The notes: generated by a model not told the origin, from the sequence alone. 64,000 bases of DNA from Mesorhizobium tianshanense (GCF_007830515.1 NZ_VLKT01000010.1:106834-170833), one strand, 5' to 3'; counted from the first letter of the stretch, positions 1 to 10,921 are shown. Translations and numbers: made by a program.

Positions 1-734
1 CTCATGCCTTGCTTCTCAAACTGCTTCTGCGCGAATTTCGAGACCTCGGCATCCTCGACCGGCATGACGGCCGGCAACAGCTCGACGACCGTCACCTCCG
101 CGCCCATGGTGCGGTAGAATGAGGCGAACTCGATGCCGATTGCGCCCGAGCCCATCACCAGCAGCGATTTCGGCATCTCCTTCGGCACCATCGCCTCGAA
201 ATAGGTCCAGATCAGTTTGCCGTCGGGCTCGATGCCGGGCAACGCCCGCGGCCTGGCGCCAGTCGCCAGGATGATGTGTTTTGCGGTGTAGGTACCCTCG
301 CCCTTGACGCCCTTGGGCGCCGGCGGCTGCGGCTCCATCGGCTTCTTGGAGGATTTCGAAACAACAACTTCACCGGGCTTGGAGAGCTTGGCTTCGCCCC
401 AGATCACATCGACCTTGTTCTTCTTCATCAGGAAGGCAACGCCGCCATTCAACCGCAGCGAGACCTTTCGCGAGCGGTCGACCACGGCTGATGTGTCGAC
501 GCTGACCTTGCCGTCGATTTTCAGCCCGTAGTCCTTTAGATGATCCGAATAATGCATGATCTCGGCCGAACGCAGCAGCGCTTTGGTCGGGATGCAGCCC
601 CAGTTGAGGCAGATGCCGCCGAGATGCTCGCGCTCGACGATCGCCGTCTTGAAGCCGAGCTGGGCCGAACGCACTGCCGCGACGTAGCCGCCGGGGCCAG
701 AGCCGATGATGATGACGTCATAATTCTCAGCCAC
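1..734 (-). CDS. lpdA: Dihydrolipoyl dehydrogenase (E3), N-terminal part, runs off the window
   Basis: This encodes the flavoprotein E3 that reoxidises dihydrolipoyl groups of the pyruvate dehydrogenase complex with NAD+. About 244 N-terminal residues are present; the 3' end lies beyond base 1. The FAD-binding glycine motif (IIIGSGPGGYVAA) is at residues 7-19, and the redox-active disulfide motif GGICLNWGCIPTK follows at about residues 40-52. The start is GTG at 734: the glycine motif lies just behind it and AGGGAGAAAA precedes it. It is the last visible gene of the pdhA-pdhB-pdhC operon and begins about 20 bp after the SGNH hydrolase gene, which supports assignment as the PDH-dedicated E3. 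Confidence 0.95.
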   Translation of the reverse strand, partial: MAENYDVIIIGSGPGGYVAAVRSAQLGFKTAIVEREHLGGICLNWGCIPTKALLRSAEIMHYSDHLKDYGLKIDGKVSVDTSAVVDRSRKVSLRLNGGVAFLMKKNKVDVIWGEAKLSKPGEVVVSKSSKKPMEPQPPAPKGVKGEGTYTAKHIILATGARPRALPGIEPDGKLIWTYFEAMVPKEMPKSLLVMGSGAIGIEFASFYRTMGAEVTVVELLPAVMPVEDAEVSKFAQKQFEKQGM

Positions 735-753
735 GGATTTTCTCCCTGATTCC

Positions 754-1392
754 CTAGAGTTCCAGCATGACGCGCACGATTGGCGCCAATGCCTGACCGA
801 TTTTCCGTGTGTTCTCCGCATCGAGATGGACACCGTCGAGCGGCGTGGTCTCAGCCACCGTGCCGGCATCGAAGAAGCCGCAGCCGGCTTCGTCGGCAAG
901 GGCGGAATATTGCGCCGCCAATCGCAGCGAGGCGTCATCGCCGCCGGCGAACATTTCCTTGAATTCGGCATTCTCCGTGCGGCTGACAGCGGGCGGTGCG
1001 ACGATCAGGATCTGCGGCGCCGGCCAATTGAACGGATAGTCGTGACCACGCACGATATCGATCAGGCGCTGGATGCCTTGCTTGGCGGCGACCGGATTGC
1101 CGTGGATCCACGGCTTCATGTCGTTGGCGCCGAGCATGATGATGATCAGGTCGATCGGCGCATGCGTCATCAGAACCGTCGGCAGCACTCTCGCGCCGTT
1201 GCGGTCGGCACCGGCCAGGTGGTCGTCGAAGGCCGTGGTGCGACCGTTCAGGCCTTCGGCAATAACTTCCACGCCATTGCCCAGCGTTGCCTGCAGCACA
1301 CTCGGCCAGCGGTCCTTGAGCGGGTGGCGATCCAGACTTGCCGCATCGTAGCCCCAGGTCAGCGAGTCGCCGTAGCAAAGAATTGTCTTCAT
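754..1392 (-). CDS. SGNH/GDSL-family hydrolase (arylesterase-like) inside the pdh operon
   Basis: This 212-residue protein belongs to the SGNH hydrolase superfamily. Block I is CYGDSLTWG with the nucleophile Ser10, block III is GAND near residue 90, and block V is DGVHLD near the C-terminus, supplying the Asp-His pair. There is no signal peptide, so it is probably cytoplasmic; the substrate is unknown (esterase or thioesterase). I chose ATG 1392, which is preceded by GAGAGG, over a GTG 66 bases upstream, because the family starts a few residues before the GDS motif. The ATG overlaps the stop of the small upstream gene in an ATGA, so the two are translationally coupled. It sits between pdhC and lpdA. 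Confidence 0.88.
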   Translation of the reverse strand: MKTILCYGDSLTWGYDAASLDRHPLKDRWPSVLQATLGNGVEVIAEGLNGRTTAFDDHLAGADRNGARVLPTVLMTHAPIDLIIIMLGANDMKPWIHGNPVAAKQGIQRLIDIVRGHDYPFNWPAPQILIVAPPAVSRTENAEFKEMFAGGDDASLRLAAQYSALADEAGCGFFDAGTVAETTPLDGVHLDAENTRKIGQALAPIVRVMLEL

Positions 1393-1523
1393 GCGCTTGC
1401 CTCTCCCCCGCCAAAGCCTGTCTGCGAACGTCTTACCTGCCAGCGCACGAACAGCCATCGAATGACAATCGCCACGATGCCGGGAAGGATGAAGGAAAAA
1501 AGGCTGGTGACGAATTTCCGCAC
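1389..1523 (-). CDS. Small membrane protein, 44 aa, translationally coupled in the pdh operon
   Basis: A 44-codon frame starts at GTG 1523, 12 bases after the pdhC stop, with an AAAGGAAGAAGG ribosome-binding site directly upstream. It ends in an ATGA overlap with the SGNH hydrolase gene. The product has one hydrophobic segment (FILPGIVAIVIRWLFVRW, about residues 11-28) followed by a basic, glycine-rich tail, so it is likely a single-pass inner-membrane peptide. I do not recognise a family. The strong ribosome-binding site and tight packing argue that it is real; translational coupling of the downstream hydrolase could be part of its role. Confidence 0.65.
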   Translation of the reverse strand: MRKFVTSLFSFILPGIVAIVIRWLFVRWQVRRSQTGFGGGEASA

Positions 1524-1537
1524 CGCCTTCTTCCTTT

Positions 1538-2908
1538 CTAGACCAGCATGCCCATCGGGTTTTCGATCATGCGCTTGAAGGCAACGAGCAGTTCGGCGCC
1601 GAGTGCACCGTCGACGGCGCGGTGATCGGTCGACAGCGTCACCGACATGATGGTGGCGATCTTGATCTCGCCGTTCTTGACCACCGCGCGCTCCTCGCCG
1701 GCGCCGACCGCCAGTATCGTCGCATGCGGCGGGTTGATGACGGCGGCAAAGTCCTTGATGCCGAACATGCCGAGATTGGACACGGCCGTCGTGCCGCCCT
1801 GATACTCTTCCGGCTTCAGCTTGCGGCTGCGGGCACGGCTGGCGAGATCCTTCATCTCGTTGGAGATGACCGACAGCGTCTTTTCGTCGGCACGCCGGAT
1901 GATCGGCGTGATCAGCCCGCCGGGGATCGATACCGCGACGCCGACATCCGCATGCTTGTGCTTGACCATGGCGCTTTCGGTCCACGACGCATTGGCATCG
2001 GGTACCGCCATCAGTGCCATCGCCATCGCCTTGATCACCATGTCGTTGACCGACAGCTTGTAGGCGGGCGCCTCGCCCTTTTCGGTCTTCTTCATGGGTG
2101 CAGCCGCATTGATCTGCGTGCGCAGCGCCAGAAGCGCGTCGAGGTCGCAGTCGAGCGTCAGGTAGAAATGCGGAATGGTGGTCGTGGCCTCGACCAGCCG
2201 GCGCGCGATGGTCTTGCGCATGTTGTCGTGCGGGACAAGCTCGTAGGAGTCTTCGGCAAACAGTTTCAGCACCTGCTCGTCCGACATCGCCTTTGGTGCG
2301 GCCGCCGGAGCACCGGCGGGCGCCGCTCTTGCAGCGGGCGCCTTGGCGCCGCCGCTGGAAATCGCTGCATCCACATCGGCCTTGACGACCCGGCCATGCG
2401 GGCCGGTGCCCGCCACCGCCGAGACATCGACACCGGCCTCCCGGGCGATGCGGCGGGCAAGCGGCGAGGCGAAGGTGCGCTCCCCGCTTGCATGGCCGTT
2501 GGCGACCGGAGCCGCTTCCGCCTTGGGCGCAGGTGCGGCGGCAGGTTCCTGCTCCGGCGCTTCCGGCTTTGGTGTCTCAGCTTTGGGAGCATCCGCTTTC
2601 GGAGCCTCGGCCTTTGCCGGCGCGGCAGCGCCGTCACCGCTCTTGGCGGCAGCTCCTGCATCCTCGCCTTCGGCCGCGAGCACGGCGATCAGCGCGTTGA
2701 CCTTGACGCCTTCGGTGCCGGCCGGAACGACCAGCTTGGCGACCGTGCCTTCGTCGACGGCTTCGACTTCCATCGTCGCCTTGTCGGTCTCGATCTCGGC
2801 GATCACGTCGCCCGGCGAAACCCTGTCGCCTTCCTTGACCAGCCACTTGGAAAGATTGCCCTCTTCCATCGTGGGCGACAGGGCCGGCATGGTGATGTTG
2901 ATCGGCAT
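1538..2908 (-). CDS. pdhC: Pyruvate dehydrogenase E2, dihydrolipoyllysine acetyltransferase
   Basis: This 456-residue protein transfers the acetyl group from lipoyllysine to CoA and forms the core of the PDH complex. An N-terminal lipoyl domain covers residues 1-80 with lipoylated Lys43 in IETDKATME. An Ala/Pro/Lys/Glu-rich linker (about 90-140) leads to a peripheral-subunit-binding domain (ASPLARRIAREAGVDV, near residue 147), a second Ala-rich linker, and the catalytic domain with STDHRAVDG near residue 425. Only one lipoyl domain is present here because PdhB carries another. It follows the DUF5076-like gene by 9 bp and lies within the pdh operon. Confidence 0.97.
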   Translation of the reverse strand: MPINITMPALSPTMEEGNLSKWLVKEGDRVSPGDVIAEIETDKATMEVEAVDEGTVAKLVVPAGTEGVKVNALIAVLAAEGEDAGAAAKSGDGAAAPAKAEAPKADAPKAETPKPEAPEQEPAAAPAPKAEAAPVANGHASGERTFASPLARRIAREAGVDVSAVAGTGPHGRVVKADVDAAISSGGAKAPAARAAPAGAPAAAPKAMSDEQVLKLFAEDSYELVPHDNMRKTIARRLVEATTTIPHFYLTLDCDLDALLALRTQINAAAPMKKTEKGEAPAYKLSVNDMVIKAMAMALMAVPDANASWTESAMVKHKHADVGVAVSIPGGLITPIIRRADEKTLSVISNEMKDLASRARSRKLKPEEYQGGTTAVSNLGMFGIKDFAAVINPPHATILAVGAGEERAVVKNGEIKIATIMSVTLSTDHRAVDGALGAELLVAFKRMIENPMGMLV

Positions 2909-2917
2909 TTTTCCTCC

Positions 2918-3211
2918 TCAGTTCCGCCCGGTTAGCGAACGGTGCTGGATATTGAACTGCTCCGACATTCTGCCTCGATAGCCTTCTTCCAATGCCTGAA
3001 GCGTCTCGATTTCAGGGATGTCATCTTTTTCCAGTCTCATCCTGGCTATGTGCATGCCGACATCAGCGAGCACCATGCCCCAGTTGTGAGCGTTTGGTCC
3101 AAAGTGGTCTTGCATCGTGATGACCGCGTCCGAACCAATCCAGACGCGGAGTATTTCATCGAATTCGCTATTCTCGACGACTACCGCGGGAACTTCTAGT
3201 TCGCGCGACAT
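2918..3211 (-). CDS. Conserved 97-aa protein, DUF5076-like, between pdhB and pdhC
   Basis: This small acidic soluble protein has no signal peptide or membrane segment. The pattern of an N-terminal hydrophobic strand, VWIGSDAVI, then NWGMVLADVGMHIARM resembles DUF5076 proteins of alphaproteobacteria; that assignment is from memory of the family and is moderate. The function is unknown. It is spaced 4 bp from the pdhB stop and 9 bp from the pdhC start, so it is co-transcribed and probably coupled with the PDH subunits. A role in assembly or regulation of the complex is conceivable but nothing in the sequence shows it. Confidence 0.72.
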   Translation of the reverse strand: MSRELEVPAVVVENSEFDEILRVWIGSDAVITMQDHFGPNAHNWGMVLADVGMHIARMRLEKDDIPEIETLQALEEGYRGRMSEQFNIQHRSLTGRN

Positions 3212-3215
3212 CTCG

Positions 3216-4622
<1,407 letters not shown>

Positions 4623-4637
4623 GTCCTTGCCCTCTCG

Positions 4638-5684
4638 TTACAGTACGATGTCGGTCCAGAGCTCGGACGGATCCGGCTCCGCGTCGTTCTGGGCAAATTC
4701 GGCGGCGTCTGCGACGATGTCGCGAACCTCCTTGTCGATGGTCTTGAGCTCGTCCTCATCCGCCCACTTCTTCTCGAGCAGCCGCGCCTTGACCTGCTCG
4801 ATCGGGTCTCGCTCGGAGCGCATCTTCTGCACTTCCTCCTTGGAGCGGTACTTTGCCGGATCGGACATCGAGTGCCCGCGATAGCGGTAGGTCTGCATTT
4901 CGAGGATCAGCGGCCCCTTGCCGGCGCGGCACCATTCGGTTGCGAGATCGCCGGCGGCCTTGACCGCGCGGACATCCATGCCGTCGACCTGAATGCCCGG
5001 GATCTTGAAGGAGGCGCCGCGGTGCGAAAAATCCGTCTCGGCCGACGACCGTGAAACCGAGGTGCCCATGGCGTAGCGGTTGTTCTCGATGATGTAGATC
5101 ACAGGCAGCTTCCACAGCGAGGCCATGTTGAAGCTCTCATAGACCTGCCCCTGATTGGCGGCGCCGTCGCCGAAATAGGTCAGCGTCACATTGTTGTTGT
5201 CACGGTAGCGGTTGGCGAAGGCAAGGCCCGTGCCGAGCGAAACCTGCGCGCCGACAATGCCGTGGCCGCCGTAAAAATGCTTCTCCTTGGAAAACATGTG
5301 CATGGAGCCGCCCTTGCCCCTCGACAAGCCGCCGCGGCGCCCGGTCAACTCGGCCATGACGCCGCGCGGCGACAGTTCCATCGCCAGCATATGACCATGG
5401 TCGCGGTAGGCGGTGATCATCTGGTCGCCATCGACCAGCGCCATCTTCATGCCGGTGACAACCGCTTCCTGACCGATATAGAGGTGACAGAAGCCGCCAA
5501 TGAAGCCCATGCCGTAAAGCTGGCCGGCCTTTTCCTCGAAGCGGCGGATAAGCAGCATGCGCCGGTAGGCGTCAAGCTCCTCGTCCTTGGTGAAGTCGAC
5601 AGGCTTGGGAGCCGAAAGCCCCGCCGATTTACCGTCGGGTCTGGATTTGGATTTGGCAGGCGCTTTTCTGGCGGCGGTGGCCAT
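4638..5684 (-). CDS. pdhA: Pyruvate dehydrogenase E1 component alpha subunit
   Basis: This 348-residue subunit binds thiamine diphosphate through GDGAANQGQVYESFNMA, near residue 170, with the closing ENN of the motif. A Lys/Ala/Pro-rich N-terminal tail of about 35 residues precedes the catalytic fold, typical of this alpha2beta2-type E1 and probably used to contact E2. RYRGHSMSDPAKYR near residue 275 matches the loop that carries the regulatory serines in mitochondrial E1 alpha. It is the first gene of the pdhA-pdhB-DUF5076-pdhC-lpdA operon; the 172 bp between it and the FtsB-like gene probably holds its own promoter. Confidence 0.97.
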   Translation of the reverse strand: MATAARKAPAKSKSRPDGKSAGLSAPKPVDFTKDEELDAYRRMLLIRRFEEKAGQLYGMGFIGGFCHLYIGQEAVVTGMKMALVDGDQMITAYRDHGHMLAMELSPRGVMAELTGRRGGLSRGKGGSMHMFSKEKHFYGGHGIVGAQVSLGTGLAFANRYRDNNNVTLTYFGDGAANQGQVYESFNMASLWKLPVIYIIENNRYAMGTSVSRSSAETDFSHRGASFKIPGIQVDGMDVRAVKAAGDLATEWCRAGKGPLILEMQTYRYRGHSMSDPAKYRSKEEVQKMRSERDPIEQVKARLLEKKWADEDELKTIDKEVRDIVADAAEFAQNDAEPDPSELWTDIVL

Positions 5685-5856
5685 GCATCACTCCCTGTTG
5701 GCGTCTCTTGCGGACACTGAGGGAGATCAGTTCTCCCCACCGATTTGGAGGAGGCTAACACGCGGGAAAGCGTTTCGCCATGCCGAAAAATGCATGGCTG
5801 ACATGCATCTAAGAGATTAAAATCATTGACAATATTGGCGATTAACTGAAATTCGG

Positions 5857-6180
5857 TTATCTTGCAGAGGCCGGTAACATGATGGTGATTTCGTCGGCAT
5901 GGGACATGTTGAGCGCCTTGCGCGCCTGCTCGTCGAGCATGTCTTTCTCCAGCGTGCCTTGATGCAGGAGCTGAACGCGCCGCTCTAGGTCAATCCGGCG
6001 CGCCTTGACGGCATCGAGCTTACCTTGCAGATCGACGGTTTCGGCTTCCAAGCGATATTTTGAATAGATGCCGAATTCGCCATGATAGGCGTGAAAGCCG
6101 AAATAAGCCAGGAATGCTACGCAGAGCGAGGGAATGATCAGCCGACCGGTATTTCTGTGCTTGTGCTGGCGTGTCCACAT
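5857..6180 (-). CDS. FtsB/DivIC-like septum formation initiator family protein
   Basis: This 107-residue bitopic protein has a short basic cytoplasmic tail, one transmembrane helix (about residues 13-32), and a periplasmic coiled coil (about 40-75) ending in the LDEQARKALNMSHADE block typical of the septum formation initiator (Pfam DivIC) family. By family knowledge it would join the FtsQLB-type divisome subcomplex. It lies between eno and pdhA on the same strand, the usual place in rhizobia. The gap to eno (185 bp) contains a terminator and a palindromic repeat, so it may have its own promoter. Confidence 0.88.
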   Translation of the reverse strand: MWTRQHKHRNTGRLIIPSLCVAFLAYFGFHAYHGEFGIYSKYRLEAETVDLQGKLDAVKARRIDLERRVQLLHQGTLEKDMLDEQARKALNMSHADEITIMLPASAR

Positions 6181-6193
6181 GATCCAAATCCCT

Positions 6194-6232
6194 TAGAGCG
6201 CCGTGCGTCCTCTTGGACGCGCAAACGCTCTA
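6194..6232. repeat. Intergenic palindrome, TAGAGCG family
   Basis: The outer arms TAGAGCG and CGCTCTA (6194-6200, 6226-6232) bracket inner arms GCGTCC and GGACGC around a TCTT loop. A related copy is at 40203-40243 and a degenerate one at 43071-43110. It is recognised as the kind of short palindrome scattered in mesorhizobial intergenic regions; its function is unknown. Confidence 0.7.
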
Positions 6233-6313
6233 ACACTCTTCGACCTAGCCTCCTTTCTCGCCCAATTGTGCTTAATGGACGGTTACGCGCGACTGGATTT
6301 GGCAATGTTGAAA

Positions 6314-6342
6314 CAAAAAGGGCGAGGATGCCCCCGCCCTTT
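6314..6342 (-). terminator. Rho-independent terminator after eno
   Basis: On the minus strand a stem AAAGGGCG / CGCCCTTT encloses a short GC-rich loop and is followed by TTTTTG. It lies 24 bases downstream of the eno stop codon. Confidence 0.75.
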
Positions 6343-6365
6343 CGCTTCCGGATATTTCTGTGGGC

Positions 6366-7682
<1,317 letters not shown>

Positions 7683-7849
7683 TTAGCCAAAGTGCCGCAA
7701 AACGCAATCGGGGCGTCTGCAAATATTGCCGCAACCTCCGCGCTGGCGATTCACGAAGCACGAAATTGATGTCATCATAAGTCATGGCGGCCTGCGGCTT
7801 TCTGGTTTATGCTTGCAGTCGCGCGGGGCGAAACAGGAGGAGTTTCGCC

Positions 7850-7969
7850 ATGTCCCAGTTGAGCGGTATCGTGAGTTTGTTCCTGATCGCGGCGGCATTC
7901 CTGACGTCGTGTGACACCCAGCAGTCGCAACAAGGCGCGGTAGAGTTGTCGACCCTTCAGGCGGAGTAG
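7850..7969 (+). CDS. Small putative lipoprotein, 39 aa
   Basis: The ATG at 7850 follows AGGAGG by 9 bases, a near-perfect ribosome-binding site. The product starts with a short signal peptide (SGIVSLFLIAAAF) and a lipobox-like LTSC at residues 18-21, leaving a mature peptide of only about 19 residues rich in Gln and Ser. An intrinsic terminator follows within 10 bases of the stop. I do not recognise a family. The start signal, lipobox and terminator together support a real gene too small for most predictors. Confidence 0.6.
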   Translation: MSQLSGIVSLFLIAAAFLTSCDTQQSQQGAVELSTLQAE

Positions 7970-7978
7970 ATATCCCGC

Positions 7979-8012
7979 AAAAAAGGCCCCCGGTTCAACC
8001 GGGGGCCTTTTT
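7979..8012. terminator. Bidirectional intrinsic terminator
   Basis: The perfect stem GGCCCCCGGTT / AACCGGGGGCC (7985-8007) is flanked by A6 on the left and T5 on the right. It can therefore end both the small lipoprotein gene (plus) and the PRC-barrel gene (minus). Confidence 0.88.
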
Positions 8013-8030
8013 GATTCCGGCAGATCAAGG

Positions 8031-8396
8031 TCAATGCCAGTAGGGTTCGACCTTGTAATAGTTGTATGAAGCGTCGCGTGCCGCTTCACCGTCGGCGCCC
8101 GTCAATTCGTTGATCGAATAGGCGGGAGCAGTCTTCAGTTGCTCCTTCGTGAACGGCACGACGTAGCCGCCCTTGTTTTCGTCATAGTCGAGGCTCGCCC
8201 ACGGAATGGCATGGTACTTCTCGCCGATGCCGAGAAATCCGCCAAAGCCGATGACGGCAAACATGATGCCGTTCGACAACTTATCGAGCATGACATCCTC
8301 GATGTCGCCGATGTGCGTGCCTTCCGTGTTGTAGACGGATGTGCCGATGACACGCGAGGCAGCGATGGCTTCAGTGTGTCCTGTCTGGGTCGTCAT
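8031..8396 (-). CDS. PRC-barrel domain-containing protein
   Basis: This 121-residue soluble protein has a PRC-barrel spanning roughly residues 10-85: ASRVIGTSVYN, then IGDIEDVMLDK and VIGFGGFLGIGEKYHAIPW. PRC-barrel proteins of this kind are common in rhizobia, often stress related, and their role is not defined. The C-terminus (YNYYKVEPYWH) is aromatic. I chose ATG 8396 because AAGGAG lies 10 bases upstream and the barrel starts soon after; a longer frame begins 39 bases earlier. It appears monocistronic and ends at the shared terminator. Confidence 0.85.
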   Translation of the reverse strand: MTTQTGHTEAIAASRVIGTSVYNTEGTHIGDIEDVMLDKLSNGIMFAVIGFGGFLGIGEKYHAIPWASLDYDENKGGYVVPFTKEQLKTAPAYSINELTGADGEAARDASYNYYKVEPYWH

Positions 8397-8493
8397 GGTG
8401 TGCTTCTCCTTGTCGTTGACGCTATGCATTGACAATGAGAGGCGCGGATGAAAGTTCCAGACTTTTCGACGCCGACCCGGGCCTGGGGTATGT

Positions 8494-9324
8494 TCAGCCC
8501 TTGGCGACGCGGTCGAACGCCATCAACCTTTCCAGCAATGGCGGAAGATCCTTCAGCGGCACCATGTTGGGGCCGTCGGAGGGGGCATTGTCGGGATCCT
8601 GATGCGTCTCGATGAAGACGCCGGCGACACCGACCGCCACTGCGGCGCGCGCCAGCGTCTCTACGAAGCGCCGATCGCCACCCGTGGAGCCGCCCTGCCC
8701 GCCCGGCTGCTGCACCGAATGCGTAGCGTCGAAAATCACCGGCGCGCCGATCTCGGCCATGATCGGCAGAGCGCGCATATCGGATACCAGCGTGTTGTAG
8801 CCGAAGGATGCGCCGCGTTCGGTGACCAGCACATTGGCGTTGCCGGAACCGGTGATCTTGGCGACGACGTTCTTCATGTCCCACGGTGCGAGGAACTGGC
8901 CTTTCTTCACATTGACGACCTTGCCGGTTCGTGCCGCCGCGATCAGCAGATCGGTCTGGCGGCTGAGGAAAGCCGGAATCTGCAGGATATCGACATGCGG
9001 CGCCACGACCGCGCACTGTTCCTCGGTATGGACATCGGTCAGGATCGGCAGCGAAAACGCCTTGCGCAGATCGTCGAACACGGGCAGCGCCGCATCGAGC
9101 CCGGCGCCGCGCGTGCCGCCAAGCGAGGTGCGGTTGGCCTTGTCGTAGCTGGTCTTGTAGACGAGACCCAGCCCCAGCTTCTCAGTCAATTCCTTCAGCG
9201 CGCCAGCCATGTCGAAGGCGTGCTGGCGCGATTCAAGCTGGCACGGGCCGGCAATCAGCGACATCGGCGCGGTGTTGCCGAAGACGACGTTGCCGACAGT
9301 GACGGAGGAATTGGGCTTGCTCAT
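8494..9324 (-). CDS. kdsA: 3-deoxy-8-phosphooctulonate (KDO-8-P) synthase
   Basis: This 276-residue cytoplasmic enzyme condenses phosphoenolpyruvate with arabinose-5-phosphate, the first committed step toward KDO for lipopolysaccharide. It shows LIAGPCQLES near the N-terminus, YKTSYDKANRTS, GASFGYNTLVSDMR and the C-terminal FIETHQDPDNAPSDGPN. The Asn in KANRTS and the Gln following the GPC motif are the usual residues of this family. The start overlaps the stop of the VOC-family gene in ATGA, so the two are co-translated. Confidence 0.97.
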   Translation of the reverse strand: MSKPNSSVTVGNVVFGNTAPMSLIAGPCQLESRQHAFDMAGALKELTEKLGLGLVYKTSYDKANRTSLGGTRGAGLDAALPVFDDLRKAFSLPILTDVHTEEQCAVVAPHVDILQIPAFLSRQTDLLIAAARTGKVVNVKKGQFLAPWDMKNVVAKITGSGNANVLVTERGASFGYNTLVSDMRALPIMAEIGAPVIFDATHSVQQPGGQGGSTGGDRRFVETLARAAVAVGVAGVFIETHQDPDNAPSDGPNMVPLKDLPPLLERLMAFDRVAKG

Positions 9325-10229
9325 GCGATCTCCCGGAAAATGAAGGCCGCACCCTGCCCGGATGCCGGCCGCACGACAATATCATTGCCGCGTATGTCGT
9401 GTTCGACGGAACGGGCTGCAAGCAGCTTTGCAACGGCGTCTGCGCGGCGAACCGAAAAGACTATCGCCGCGAAGCAGAGTTCCGACGGCGCACCGGCAGC
9501 CATGCCGAAGCGCTTTTCGAAAGCGACGGGGTCAAGCAGGGTCAAGGTTGCGTTCAACAGGCCAAACGCGATGCTGCTCCCCTGCCCGGCGGCGGGACTG
9601 CGCGCCGCGATTGAAATCAGTCGGCGCTGTTCGGAGGGCTCGTCGCTGACCGCCACGACTTCGATGATGCCGGTCGCGCCATTGGCGTGGATTTGCAACG
9701 CGGCGCGGTCCACTTTCGGCGCATTGATCCGCTCGCAGGCGAACAGGAATGCGTCCGTCGCCCCAGCGCCGGAGGCAAAGGCCAGTTTGAACGATGCCGT
9801 GTCGCTCTTTCCCGCCGCGTCGGTGACGGCGCGCGAAAAGCTCAGCATGTCTCCGGCCGACAGGCCGGTTTCGACATAGCGCGCGTGATCGGCTTCCGCG
9901 TTCCCGGTACCCAGCACCAGGGCGGAAAAACCCTCACTGCCACGCTTGCCGCGGTAGGTATGATCGCGCGCGACGAAGACGTTGCCGTCCGCGATCGCTT
10001 TCGCCGCCGCTTGCGCGTTGCCCACCGCCAGCGGCTCGAGATAGGTGCCGTCTTCAAGGAAGACGCAGCAGTTTTCCGTTCCGAAAGGATGGATGCCGGT
10101 CGGCGCCACGACAAAGCCAAGCGAATCGAGCCGCGCCCGCGCCACGTCGAGGCTCGCGGTCGGCAGCACAAGATGGTCAAGCGGATAAGCGCCTGGCGAA
10201 TGTGGGCCTGCTAGCATTGTCTCGGTCAT
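9321..10229 (-). CDS. VOC superfamily protein (glyoxalase-like domain)
   Basis: This 302-residue protein begins with YPLDHLVLPTASLDVARARL, the typical opening strand and helix of a vicinal-oxygen-chelate (glyoxalase-like) domain. The His of DHLV is a candidate metal ligand, and FLEDGTYLEPLA fits the next ligand-bearing strand. A second, weaker betaalpha-beta module follows. The substrate is unknown. It overlaps kdsA by 4 bp and is the upstream partner in that operon, but nothing in the sequence ties it to KDO synthesis. Confidence 0.82.
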   Translation of the reverse strand: MTETMLAGPHSPGAYPLDHLVLPTASLDVARARLDSLGFVVAPTGIHPFGTENCCVFLEDGTYLEPLAVGNAQAAAKAIADGNVFVARDHTYRGKRGSEGFSALVLGTGNAEADHARYVETGLSAGDMLSFSRAVTDAAGKSDTASFKLAFASGAGATDAFLFACERINAPKVDRAALQIHANGATGIIEVVAVSDEPSEQRRLISIAARSPAAGQGSSIAFGLLNATLTLLDPVAFEKRFGMAAGAPSELCFAAIVFSVRRADAVAKLLAARSVEHDIRGNDIVVRPASGQGAAFIFREIA

Positions 10230-10370
10230 GCCGGCGCGGTGTGCATCATTCCGGACGTTGGTTCAAGAGCCTCGCCCGACGCCGCAAGGATCAATACGGC
10301 CGATCGCGAAGCCTGCTACGCGGGGCTCCAGAATACTTGCAGCTGCCGGAAACCAACCTACGTCATCCAA

Positions 10371-10496
10371 ATGAGGAATATCCTGTTCATAGCGGCCGCG
10401 GTCGTCGCGATAGCTGTTCTTGCCATGCTGGTCTGGAACGCGCCCAAGCGGCCGGGCGCCGATCCGACCGAGCCGACTGCCGCCCAGACGGAGTAA
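10371..10496 (+). CDS. Small single-pass membrane protein, 41 aa
   Basis: The frame starts at ATG 10371 and encodes a hydrophobic helix at residues 4-22 (ILFIAAAVVAIAVLAMLVW) followed by a Pro/Thr/Glu/Ala-rich tail. A longer frame from 10239 lacks a plausible N-terminus. The ribosome-binding site is weak, which lowers confidence. It lies alone on the plus strand between the VOC and Dabb genes on the minus strand. I recognise no family. Confidence 0.45.
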   Translation: MRNILFIAAAVVAIAVLAMLVWNAPKRPGADPTEPTAAQTE

Positions 10497-10531
10497 GGGA
10501 AGCACGTTGCTCCCGCTTCGGCGATTTCTCT

Positions 10532-10822
10532 TCAGGTCGCCGCCACAATATCCGCCGAATATCGCAATTCGCGCAGCGGTTTGACCTGGCTGGTCGTCTC
10601 GGCATAGAGCGGATGCGCCTTGTAGGCGGCCAGAGCGGCATCATCCTCAAACTCGGCATAGACGACGACGTCGATTTCGTTCGAAAGCGGGTCGACCTTG
10701 GTGTTGAGCGTCACTTCGAAAAAACGGGAATGGGGAATGTCGCCCAGCGCCAGCAAGCCCGTGCGTACGGCCTCGACATCCGCTTTGTGCCGCGCGCTGA
10801 AAAAAACGATATGCCGGATCAA
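10532..10822 (-). CDS. Dabb (stress-responsive alpha/beta barrel) family protein
   Basis: This 96-residue protein matches the dimeric alpha/beta barrel (Dabb) family in its opening IRHIVFFSARHKADVEAVRTGL, the central DVVVYAEFEDDAALAAYKAHP and the following helix. It is the normal length for a single-domain member. Family members are ferredoxin-like folds, some linked to stress; the activity of this one is unknown. It stands alone, and no operon partner is evident. Confidence 0.85.
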   Translation of the reverse strand: MIRHIVFFSARHKADVEAVRTGLLALGDIPHSRFFEVTLNTKVDPLSNEIDVVVYAEFEDDAALAAYKAHPLYAETTSQVKPLRELRYSADIVAAT

Positions 10823-10921
10823 TCCAGCCTCCTCGATCGATATGCAAACGTGTTTTGTGTGGGCAAAACGGTCGCGTCAACCGGCACGATGTCGCGCCGA
10901 CAACGTGCGGGGAAAAGAAAG

